Assembly (NCBI GenBank): GCA_903897855.1
Contig: CAIUDH010000097.1
Span: 50,363 to 114,362 of the forward strand
Source: an uncultured Bacteroidota bacterium
Lineage (GTDB): Bacteria; Bacteroidota; Bacteroidia; UKL13-3
Direction of reading: 5' to 3'
DNA length: 64,000 nucleotides
Both the position numbers and the translations under genes were made by a program. The notes beneath the pieces were generated by a model. The model was not told where the DNA came from. It made no database searches and saw only the letters and a program-made list of their open reading frames with translations. Below, piece after piece: positions 54,815 to 62,349 of this stretch (the first letter of the stretch is position 1; each line of letters begins with the position of its first letter).

Positions 54815-55792
54815 ATGAAATATCAATCAGAACAATTAAAAAACTTTAGTAAACAAATTGATTTTGTAGTTCAAAATTACACCAATCACGGTTTCAAAGC
54901 ATCTCAGTTTAGTAATATTGTGGCCGGAGGTTTGGGGGGGTCAGGTATTGGTGCACGCATTGCAAAGGTGCTTTTCTCAGAGAAACTACCCTTGTCGTTT
55001 GAAATCATCAGCGACTATACCTTACCTGCCTATGTAAATAAAAAATCACTGGTAATTCTTAGTTCTTATTCTGGAAATACGGAAGAAACGCTCTCGATGT
55101 TCGATGAGGCAGTAAAAAAAGGGAGTAAAATTATTTGTATCACTACCGGTGGTAAACTCAAAGAAAAGGCCGAGGCCAATGGTATCAAAATCTATGCTGC
55201 TGAACCCGGATTTCAGCCTCGAATGGCCTTAGGCTACCCGCTTTCCACGCTAGTTTTGCTGCTAGGAGAACTCTGTAACCTGGATTATAACAGCACCTTG
55301 AAAAATATCAGTGAAAAAGTAAGTAACACCGAAAAGTATATCGAGGAAGGAAAAAGTATTTTCGAACCCTACGCTAAATCCATTGGTAAGAAATTTGTGT
55401 TTGTAGCCGACCAATATATGGAGCCCGTGGCCCTTCGAATATGTCAACAAATTCAAGAAAATGCAAAAGGAGAAGCTTTTTATATCGTTGTTCCTGAAAG
55501 TAACCATAACGTGATTGAAACTTTTTACGGCAGTTTCAACACGAATTTTGTATTGCTCCATACCAACAACCACCCACGGGTAAAGTTACGTTTTGATTTT
55601 TTACGAAATCATTTCCTTTTAAAGCAATACACTTTTACCGAACATATTGTTGCCAATTTTGATATTGAAACCTGCTTCGAAACCATATTTAAATTCGACT
55701 GGTTCAGTCTTTGCCTGGCCGATGCCAAAAAGCAAAATTCAATTGGAATTGCAAATATCAACGCCCTGAAGAAATACTTGGAGGAGAATTAA
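54815..55792 (+). CDS. SIS-domain phosphoglucose/phosphomannose isomerase family
   Basis: A 325-residue sugar isomerase of the archaeal-type bifunctional PGI/PMI family. Two SIS domains: the first has AGGLGGSGIGARIAK and SSYSGNTEETLSM (phosphosugar loop), the second runs from about 170, with QIQENAKGEAFYIVVPESNHN. A C-terminal PGI_C-like helix closes the site. It interconverts glucose 6-phosphate or mannose 6-phosphate with fructose 6-phosphate. Which substrate dominates cannot be read. Confidence 0.88.
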   Translation: MKYQSEQLKNFSKQIDFVVQNYTNHGFKASQFSNIVAGGLGGSGIGARIAKVLFSEKLPLSFEIISDYTLPAYVNKKSLVILSSYSGNTEETLSMFDEAVKKGSKIICITTGGKLKEKAEANGIKIYAAEPGFQPRMALGYPLSTLVLLLGELCNLDYNSTLKNISEKVSNTEKYIEEGKSIFEPYAKSIGKKFVFVADQYMEPVALRICQQIQENAKGEAFYIVVPESNHNVIETFYGSFNTNFVLLHTNNHPRVKLRFDFLRNHFLLKQYTFTEHIVANFDIETCFETIFKFDWFSLCLADAKKQNSIGIANINALKKYLEEN

Positions 55793-55875
55793 ATTACACT
55801 AAGCCGGTTAATTTATAGCGGTACTGCTTCGCTCAACGAAAGCCACCGAGAGAACACGCAGTACTTCAACTTAAG
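55793..55875. other. Structured spacer between convergent genes
   Basis: GTACTGC at 55821-55827 is complementary to GCAGTAC at 55858-55864, enclosing an inner hairpin (GCTTCG/CGAAAGC). No T-run follows on either strand, so it is not a classical terminator. Confidence 0.35.
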
Positions 55876-56517
55876 TTATCTTAAATCGTTCACTTCGCAG
55901 TTAGGGTGCTTGGCCAGATCGAAGGTGAAGAAATTGTCATTTACGGCTACATCACCCTGAAATGTTTGCACTTCATAGGTATAAACATTGCCATTTTTAT
56001 CAAAAACGCAAGAACGCACAATTTGCTTACCAATCTTGTCAATAAAGAGCTTCACCTTGAAAAACTTCTTGTTTTTATCGGTTGGAGTAAGCTCAATTTG
56101 GGCAATCGTCTTTCCGTTTTCTAGCTTTTCTTCCACGTACTTGTAGATGAACCCTTTTTCATACATTGTAAATATCTGAGCCGGATTGAATCCGTTTTCA
56201 TTGGGGTTGTAATTATTAATCTGTACTTCATTTTCACTTGCGCTATAAGTCCAAACAGTCTTACTGTCACAGATTATCTCTTTACTGGCCACCTCCACCT
56301 TAAACTTATTGCCTTTTAAGTGTAGTACCCCTTTTTGAGTTTGCTTTACCTTGTTGGCTTTGCTTTCAAGCGTATAGGCAAATTGAGCTTTGATGCTTTT
56401 ATATTTTTTATATTTAACCGAAAGCTCGTTTAGCAAGGTTTGCGCTTTTTTGTCAACCTGCGCTTTTAAGCCTGTAGTTGCAAAAATGATGATAAGAATA
56501 AAAATAAATTTTCTCAT
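55876..56517 (-). CDS. lolA: LolA-like outer-membrane lipoprotein carrier
   Basis: A 213-residue periplasmic protein. Start at 56517 gives a signal peptide (RKFIFILIIIFATTGLKAQ); an in-frame ATG 78 nt upstream does not. The LolA half-barrel follows: LLNELSVKYKKYKSIKAQFAYTLE, QKGVLHLKGNKFKVEV, VWTYSASENEVQINNYNP and FFTFDLAKHP at the end. LolA shuttles lipoproteins from LolCDE to the outer membrane. Bacteroidota often have several paralogues, so this may be a specialised copy. Confidence 0.85.
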   Translation of the reverse strand: MRKFIFILIIIFATTGLKAQVDKKAQTLLNELSVKYKKYKSIKAQFAYTLESKANKVKQTQKGVLHLKGNKFKVEVASKEIICDSKTVWTYSASENEVQINNYNPNENGFNPAQIFTMYEKGFIYKYVEEKLENGKTIAQIELTPTDKNKKFFKVKLFIDKIGKQIVRSCVFDKNGNVYTYEVQTFQGDVAVNDNFFTFDLAKHPNCEVNDLR

Positions 56518-56537
56518 ATTGATGAAAGAAACACTTG

Positions 56538-56545
56538 CAAATTTA
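56538..56545 (-). promoter_or_regulatory. Core promoter of lolA
   Basis: Minus-strand TAAATTTG, full -7 match, 20 nt before the ATG at 56517. It supports that start over the upstream in-frame ATG. Confidence 0.55.
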
Positions 56546-56611
56546 ACGAATAAAGATTGTTTTTCGTGCTTTTTAAGAAGAATGACAAAAGGCATACCAG
56601 AAAATCAACCT

Positions 56612-57331
56612 CTAGTCATAAACTTCAAATTTTATCTCTTGCTTCGTATACCCTCTTTCTTTTAAGTTCAGACGAGCTTCTTTAATCATAGCACTCCACC
56701 CACATAAATAGAAATAGGCCTTACGATTATCGGAAAAGAGTTGCATATAGATAGAATGTACATAGCCGAGGGCCCCTTTCCAGGTCTCTGCCGTTTCACG
56801 GCTTAAAACTGGTATGAAAGTAAATTCGGGGTGAAGATGTTGTAGTTGTTCGAATTCTGCTCGATACAAAATGTTCTTCTCCCACCTGTTTCCGAATATG
56901 AGATAGATGTTTTTATGTGGTCTGCCCGAATGGTAGATGTCAAGAATCATGCTACGCAAGGGGGCAATGCCTGTTCCTGTGGCAATAAAGCACAGATCAA
57001 CATCGATTGTTTCGGGCAATAAAAATTTACCCACCGGGCTACTGCATTTAAGCTTACTGCCTATGGTCACATGATGCCACAACCAAGGCGTTGCCAGTCC
57101 TTCCGACTTGAGTGCCGCACAGATCTCAAAAGTATTGTCGTTATTGGGTGCAGATGCAATACTATAACTTCTGCTAATGATGGTGGTTTCAAGAGGGATA
57201 TCGAACATCACAAACTGTCCTGCCTTAAATTCAAATTTATTTTCGCCCCCTATTTTGAAATGAAATCGTTTAACATCAGGTGTTTCATCCTCTATTTTAA
57301 ATACTTCCGCTTCGTAAAACTCGTAATTCAT
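56612..57331 (-). CDS. Ferredoxin-NADP reductase-like flavoprotein
   Basis: A 239-residue FAD/NAD(P)-binding oxidoreductase. The FAD motif RSYSIASAPN (about 54-63) and the NAD(P) motif ATGTGIAPLRSM (about 117-128) are in correct order, followed by LIFGNRWEKNILYRAEFEQL and CGWSAMI. The C-terminus ends FEVYD with the aromatic residue two from the end, as in bacterial FNRs. It lacks a 2Fe-2S domain and so must pair with a separate ferredoxin or flavodoxin. Partner not seen nearby. Confidence 0.87.
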   Translation of the reverse strand: MNYEFYEAEVFKIEDETPDVKRFHFKIGGENKFEFKAGQFVMFDIPLETTIISRSYSIASAPNNDNTFEICAALKSEGLATPWLWHHVTIGSKLKCSSPVGKFLLPETIDVDLCFIATGTGIAPLRSMILDIYHSGRPHKNIYLIFGNRWEKNILYRAEFEQLQHLHPEFTFIPVLSRETAETWKGALGYVHSIYMQLFSDNRKAYFYLCGWSAMIKEARLNLKERGYTKQEIKFEVYD

Positions 57332-57502
57332 AGCTCAATCAATGATTAAAAATTAAATGCAAAGTAACAACAGAACCTAACTTAAAGAAATAAATATTGG
57401 CGGATTAAAGTACCGAATCAAAAGAGTATGAAAGAGAGAGCTGTTTCCGGAAAAAAGAAAACTGTTTTTTTACATTGCCTTCATCAAATGAATAGAGGGG
57501 AA

Positions 57503-58699
57503 TTAAAACCCAATTCCCAATTGAATGCCATTAACCAAGAGGTGCTCTTTTAAACGAGAAGTCTCTGTATAGGTGTTGCCCGTTTGATATTGGAGCTTAT
57601 AACTACAAAGCCACTCCAGACTTTTATTGAATCGATGGTGATAGGCAGTACCCACCGATAGGTAGGAAGAAAATGAATTTAAAGTTTCATTATTAGTGAA
57701 TAATCTGTCGCTGGTTGCGTTTTTGATCAGATAGTTGACTGATGCTATTTTACTAACATCTAAACCCATTGAGAATAGGAAATAATCACTCGCACTCGTG
57801 TTGCGTTTAAAATGAATGGCAACAGGTACTATAATTTGACGGCTAAAATTACGGTTCATCCTCTCATTGCTTAGTTTGTGTTTTGCCGTTTGAGCTACCA
57901 TTCCATTTGAAGTGGAATAATAGATCGTCTCAGGATTTATTATTACCGCTCCTAATTTGTAGCTATTCTCCTGATAACCAATGCCTATGCTCACTCCTAA
58001 CGAAGGTCTGAATTCAAGCCTTGCACCAAAAATGAAACCATACCCTAAGGAAGGTTTTACAAAATTGTTATAATTAATTTTTATTGGATTCGATAAATTC
58101 ACTCCTCCGGCTATGGTGTAATGAATCCTATCATGCTTTGTTTGAGGTCTACTCTTGATAGTCGAAATACTTATTAATCCAGCACTTGAAGAGTAATTAA
58201 CCCAGGATGGTGAAATGGTTATGCGCCTTGAAGAAAGGAGCCCTACCACAACTTTAGACGTTGCAGGGCTGTTCAATTCCGTTTTTTCGCCTTCTTGATC
58301 CCCTATGTTCTCGCTCACATTTCGCTCTGATGGTGAATGCTCGATAAATTTATTGGCTTTACGGCCCCCTGTTTTTGATACTACTATTGTTTTGCTCGAC
58401 GAATTACTTTTGTTCACGTCGGAGTTGCCGTTGCTCGAAATCTCAGGCTTGTTTTGGGTCGTCTCCTGATGCTGCTGTTTTGGTACAGAATTGTTTGTAA
58501 TCGTTTTTGTTGGGGCAACGGTGGTAAAATACCAAATAGACGCAACCGAAAGCACCAATATACTGGCAGCCGCATACCACCAAACAAACACCCTCTTAGG
58601 CTTGACTATAGCCATTTGCACTCCTTCCCATACCTTCTGAGAAGGGGTAAGCTTGAAGTCTTGGGCTTCTTTTCTTAAAAATTCTTCAAAATTATCCAC
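57503..58699 (-). CDS. Anti-sigma-like membrane protein with C-terminal outer-membrane-barrel-like domain
   Basis: A 398-residue protein in three parts. Residues 1-36 are cytoplasmic, with the anti-sigma-like Bacteroidota motif EEFLRKEAQDFKLTPSQKVWEGVQMAI. A single transmembrane helix spans about 39-60. Residues 65-160 are a Ser/Asn/Gln-rich, low-complexity linker. Residues 190-398 look like an 8-10-stranded beta-barrel (YTIAGGVNLSNP, YGFIFGARLEFRPSLGVSIGIGYQ) ending in GIQLGIGF, with the terminal Phe typical of outer-membrane proteins. It follows an ECF sigma gene by 103 nt. Role as its anti-sigma factor is inference. Confidence 0.72.
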   Translation of the reverse strand: MDNFEEFLRKEAQDFKLTPSQKVWEGVQMAIVKPKRVFVWWYAAASILVLSVASIWYFTTVAPTKTITNNSVPKQQHQETTQNKPEISSNGNSDVNKSNSSSKTIVVSKTGGRKANKFIEHSPSERNVSENIGDQEGEKTELNSPATSKVVVGLLSSRRITISPSWVNYSSSAGLISISTIKSRPQTKHDRIHYTIAGGVNLSNPIKINYNNFVKPSLGYGFIFGARLEFRPSLGVSIGIGYQENSYKLGAVIINPETIYYSTSNGMVAQTAKHKLSNERMNRNFSRQIIVPVAIHFKRNTSASDYFLFSMGLDVSKIASVNYLIKNATSDRLFTNNETLNSFSSYLSVGTAYHHRFNKSLEWLCSYKLQYQTGNTYTETSRLKEHLLVNGIQLGIGF

Positions 58700-58802
58700 G
58701 CCTGAAATCTCAAATTAATATACACATTATCTAATCGATGCCCCGGTTCATTCCTTTGTACCTGCTCTAAGGGCCTCTTTATAATTTACAAAAACTCTTT
58801 TC

Positions 58803-59366
58803 TTATATCGTTTTAGGTATCGGCACCAAAATTTTATTTTGTTCTAATATTCGCATCGCAAGCAAGGCCTTTGCTCTAGTATATTGGGAGCGGGAAGTAC
58901 TCTCACTAATATCCAGCATCCCAGCAATTTCACGATGTGAAAATCCTTCAATAGCAAATAAATTTAAAACGGCTTTAAAGCCATCAGGCAATGATTGAAT
59001 ACAATCCATGAGGTCCTTGCCATTTAGTTTAATACTTGCTTCTTCTGCTTGCTGAGGCACCTCATAAGCCATCGCCTCAATGGTAAGGCTCTCTCTAATT
59101 TGTTTGTTACGATTCATATAATTTAAAGCGGTTGTTACTGTCACTCTTTTGATCCAGCCCTCAAACGATCCTTCATTTCGAAACTGATGAATGGAGGTGA
59201 ATACCTTAATAAATGCCTCTTGTAAAATGTCTTCTGCGTCGGTGCGATTCTTAGCATACCTGTAACACACTCCCATCATCGCGGCAGAATACTTTTCATA
59301 CAGTGCCTTCTGAGCCTTCTCGTTTCCTTCAACACACTGCTTGATCAGTTTTTCGTCATTTAACAT
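58803..59366 (-). CDS. ECF-type RNA polymerase sigma factor
   Basis: A 187-residue sigma-70 family protein from ATG 59366 (MLNDEKLIKQCVEGN); an in-frame ATG 48 nt upstream is less likely. Region 2 includes YRYAKNRTDAEDILQEAFIKVFTSIHQF, and region 4 includes LPDGFKAVLNLFAIEGFSHREIAGMLDISESTSRSQYTRAK. Both are complete. It is adjacent to the anti-sigma-like gene at 57503-58699 on the same strand. The regulon is unknown; the flanking barrel gene at 59618-60331 is a candidate target. Confidence 0.93.
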   Translation of the reverse strand: MLNDEKLIKQCVEGNEKAQKALYEKYSAAMMGVCYRYAKNRTDAEDILQEAFIKVFTSIHQFRNEGSFEGWIKRVTVTTALNYMNRNKQIRESLTIEAMAYEVPQQAEEASIKLNGKDLMDCIQSLPDGFKAVLNLFAIEGFSHREIAGMLDISESTSRSQYTRAKALLAMRILEQNKILVPIPKTI

Positions 59367-59617
59367 TAAGGGGCTTCTATTAAGCAGACAATAATTAACT
59401 TTAAAATGCTGCACAAGATACGATACTTTTTTAATAATATCTTTAAAGTGCTGAATATCAGTAAATTAATTTTTTCTAATATGGAAATAATTTGATTTTT
59501 GGGTAAAAGGAATCAACTGCAATAGAGTGGTGAGATGTTGATACAGAAACCCCTTACCGTTGACTCTCGAATTCAATTGAATGAGACTGTTATCGCTCAG
59601 GTTAAGATTATGGGAGA

Positions 59618-60331
59618 CTAAAAACCGAAACCAATATTCAATCCTACCTTCATTCGAATTTCATTGGCGTAAACATCGAAAACCCTTGAACCATAGTCTA
59701 GATTACCCGTTGACGACATGAGGCCTTCGCCTGCAAACATATCCAAGGTAAAGTTATCCCCGATTTTTGAATGGTAACCCAGAAGAAAACCTACATGAAA
59801 GGCGCTGGCTTTGTCTTTTTTATGTGATAATACATAGGTAGAATAACCTAATACCGGGTCATAGACATAGTTGTCTTCATCAAAAGAAAAATTACATCCT
59901 TTATATAACACAAACGGTGCAAAGTACACCCCATTAAGCACTTCATTTTTTTTATTTATAAAATACTTCAACTGCATTTCAATTTTAAAGCCTGAATACT
60001 TTGAAATATTATTGATATCTAAAAGACTTTTCTCTTTTTGTGCAAATCCTGCAATCGTTTTAAACGTGGTTCGTTCGCCAGTTCGTAATTCATAACCAAG
60101 AGTCATGTAATTTATAGCCGCCTGAAAAGGGTAGATACTAATTACATTATTAAATCTGAACACGTTCTTTTTGGATTTATACTTAACTTTTGCGGGTGCC
60201 GCTTCCGTATTTTCCTCGGAAGATCCAGTGTCTGTTTGTGCTTGAGCAACCGTTGCCAAGAGCGCGCTCGAAAAGAAAATCGTCAAAAAAAAGAAGAGGC
60301 GACGGGAGGTAATTGATACTTTTTTTTTCAT
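59618..60331 (-). CDS. Putative outer-membrane beta-barrel protein
   Basis: A 237-residue exported protein. Signal peptide about 1-32 (ATVAQAQ), then an acidic and Lys-rich stretch (SSEENTEAAPAKVKYKSKKN), then about eight predicted strands (ISIYPFQAAINYMTLGYELR, AFHVGFLLGYHSKIG). The C-terminus reads LNIGFGF, with terminal Phe. No named family. It lies 250 nt upstream of the ECF sigma gene on the same strand. Confidence 0.72.
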   Translation of the reverse strand: MKKKVSITSRRLFFFLTIFFSSALLATVAQAQTDTGSSEENTEAAPAKVKYKSKKNVFRFNNVISIYPFQAAINYMTLGYELRTGERTTFKTIAGFAQKEKSLLDINNISKYSGFKIEMQLKYFINKKNEVLNGVYFAPFVLYKGCNFSFDEDNYVYDPVLGYSTYVLSHKKDKASAFHVGFLLGYHSKIGDNFTLDMFAGEGLMSSTGNLDYGSRVFDVYANEIRMKVGLNIGFGF

Positions 60332-60502
60332 TATCGTGGTTGAATTAAATATTGTTTGGTTGGATTAAATTTTATGCAAGATAAAGAATTGTTACAAATA
60401 TAATATATAGCCACCGATATGTCCCGCTCATATCTTTCGAATGATATTTTTAAAATCCACTTCCTGCTCGCTTTTGCCACAACCACGAAGTCCTTTTTAG
60501 TC

Positions 60503-60510
60503 TATCTTTG
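60503..60510 (+). promoter_or_regulatory. Core promoter of the MATE transporter
   Basis: TATCTTTG, a full -7 match, ends 10 nt before ATG 60521, which predicts a leader of about 3 nt. TTTG at 60473-60476 is 26 nt upstream, slightly long. It supports 60521 over the earlier in-frame ATG at 60419. Confidence 0.6.
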
Positions 60511-60520
60511 CGAGTCTTGC

Positions 60521-61861
60521 ATGCAACCCATCAATAGCTTCGTTAAACGTATCTGGAATTTATCATGGCCTATTATATTAGGGCAGGTGAGTTATGTACT
60601 CATGGGCATTGCCGACAATATCATGGTAGGCAAAATTAGCAGCGCTGCTGTAGCTGCCGTTGGATTTAGTAACACGATTTTTTTCACCGTAAGTATCATA
60701 GGCATCGGCATTCTAAGCATCATACCTCCCCTAATTTCAAAGTCGAAAGCTGAAAACGAGGATAAAAAATGTGGTGATTTGCTAAACAATGCTATTCTCA
60801 TTGCATGCTGGATGGGTGCTATTTTTATGGTTGTTTCATACGTTCTCGCTTCTCATTTTTCTTGGTTTAAACAAGACCCAGCAGTAGCCGCAATTGGAGT
60901 AGAGTTTTTAAAGGTGATAGGATATTCGGCCATTCCGCTTTTTATTTTTTTAGCTGCAAAGCAATTCACCGATGGACTCGGATTTACAAAAGAGTCGATG
61001 TACATTGCCTTAGGCGCCGTGTTATTAAACATTGTTTTAAACTACATTTTTATCTATGGTAATTTTGGGGCGCCTGCCTTAGGGGCTTTGGGGGCTGCTT
61101 GGGCTACATTTATATCAAGGGTAGCGATGGCCGTTGGGATGCTTTGGTTTATTTTAAAGAGTAAGAAAACTAAGAAATACCGTTCCCTAAGTTTTACAAA
61201 AAACAACACTCTTTATCACAAAGAAATTCTGAAAGACGGCATTCCCTCTGGGCTTCAATATTTTTTTGAAGTCGGGGCCTTCGCCGTGGCAAACTTATTT
61301 ATGGGTTGGATGGGAAAGGATGTTTCTGCAGCCTATCAAATTGTAATTAGCCCGGCAGCATTAAGCTATTTATTTGTGTCGGGGTTTGGTATTGGAGCAT
61401 CTATTTTAGTGAGCGAAAGTATAGGCGAGCATAACAAAATAAATGCGTACCGGTTTGGACTCAATGCCTTAAAAATGACCTTCGTCTTCGAGCTGTTTAC
61501 CTGTGCCATCTTCATTATTTTCCATCAGGCCATTCCAGAGGCCTATTTAAGCGATGAGAATGTATTGAGGCATGCCATCCCATTAATGTTTATCGTTGGG
61601 CTGTTTCAAATACCCGATGGTATTCAATGTGTTTGTTTGGGCGTTTTACGAGGAATGTACGATATTAAAATACCTACCTTATTTACTTTAATTGCCTACT
61701 GGGGTGTGGCATTACCTCTCGGTTACTTCCTCGCTTTCAGTCAAGGTTATGGCGCTCCCGGCGTTTGGTGGGGCCTCTCCATTGGCTTGCTTTCTTCAGC
61801 CGTATTGCTTACCCTTCGATTTTTTTATATCGCTAAACCTTCGAATCTTTATCAGAAATAA
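60521..61861 (+). CDS. MATE-family multidrug/Na+ antiporter
   Basis: A 446-residue, 12-helix inner-membrane transporter of the MATE (NorM-like) family, which expels cationic compounds in exchange for Na+ or H+. N-terminal WNLSWPIILGQVSYVLMGIADNIMVGKISSAAVAAVG is diagnostic. The second bundle repeats the fold (GIPSGLQYFFEVGAFAVANLFMGWMG). Start at ATG 60521 (MQPINSFVKRIW). Substrate unknown. Confidence 0.93.
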   Translation: MQPINSFVKRIWNLSWPIILGQVSYVLMGIADNIMVGKISSAAVAAVGFSNTIFFTVSIIGIGILSIIPPLISKSKAENEDKKCGDLLNNAILIACWMGAIFMVVSYVLASHFSWFKQDPAVAAIGVEFLKVIGYSAIPLFIFLAAKQFTDGLGFTKESMYIALGAVLLNIVLNYIFIYGNFGAPALGALGAAWATFISRVAMAVGMLWFILKSKKTKKYRSLSFTKNNTLYHKEILKDGIPSGLQYFFEVGAFAVANLFMGWMGKDVSAAYQIVISPAALSYLFVSGFGIGASILVSESIGEHNKINAYRFGLNALKMTFVFELFTCAIFIIFHQAIPEAYLSDENVLRHAIPLMFIVGLFQIPDGIQCVCLGVLRGMYDIKIPTLFTLIAYWGVALPLGYFLAFSQGYGAPGVWWGLSIGLLSSAVLLTLRFFYIAKPSNLYQK

Positions 61862-61886
61862 ATTTTATTTCAAGAGCCCTGTTCCT

Positions 61887-61894
61887 TACCTTCG
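61887..61894 (+). promoter_or_regulatory. Possible core promoter of apaG
   Basis: TACCTTCG, one base from TAnnTTTG, 18 nt before ATG 61913. It is the same octamer as before tadA. Confidence 0.4.
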
Positions 61895-61912
61895 TGATTC
61901 AAAATTTAGAAA

Positions 61913-62299
61913 ATGGTAGCCGCGATAACAAACGATATAAAAATTATTGTTGAGGTAGAGTTTCAGCAAAAACAGCCGAATGGGTTGTTGATGGAAAATA
62001 TTTTCGCTTACCGTATCACCATCGAAAACCAGAGTGATCATACCGTCAAATTATTACGACGCCATTGGTTTATCATCGACAGCGCTTATTCGCAACGTGA
62101 AGTAGAAGGAGAAGGGGTTGTAGGTCTTCAACCCATTATCGAACCCGGTGGTATTCACCAATATGTTTCGGGTTGTAATATTAAAAGTGATATCGGGAAA
62201 ATGTATGGCTTCTATACCATTGAAAAGTTAATTGACGGAAAAAAATTTAAAGTTACCATTCCGTCTTTCAACCTAGTGGTTCCTTATATTTTGAATTAA
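61913..62299 (+). CDS. apaG: ApaG-family protein
   Basis: A 128-residue single beta-sandwich protein of the ApaG/DUF525 family. Motifs: FAYRITIENQSDHTVKLLRRHWFIIDS, GEGVVGLQPIIEPGGIHQYVSGC and MYGFYTIEKLIDGKKFKVTIPSF. It is linked genetically to Co2+/Mg2+ tolerance and diadenosine tetraphosphate in enterobacteria, where it sits with apaH and ksgA; neither is nearby here. Confidence 0.93.
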   Translation: MVAAITNDIKIIVEVEFQQKQPNGLLMENIFAYRITIENQSDHTVKLLRRHWFIIDSAYSQREVEGEGVVGLQPIIEPGGIHQYVSGCNIKSDIGKMYGFYTIEKLIDGKKFKVTIPSFNLVVPYILN

Positions 62300-62349
62300 A
62301 ATCTTCCTTGTTGCGAGTCGCGTTTAATTTTATTGATTCTGTTTCCTCT

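Noticed and set aside
59520..59617. A possible tRNA-like element upstream of the ECF sigma gene
   Set aside because: No T-loop consensus and no 7-bp acceptor stem could be formed.
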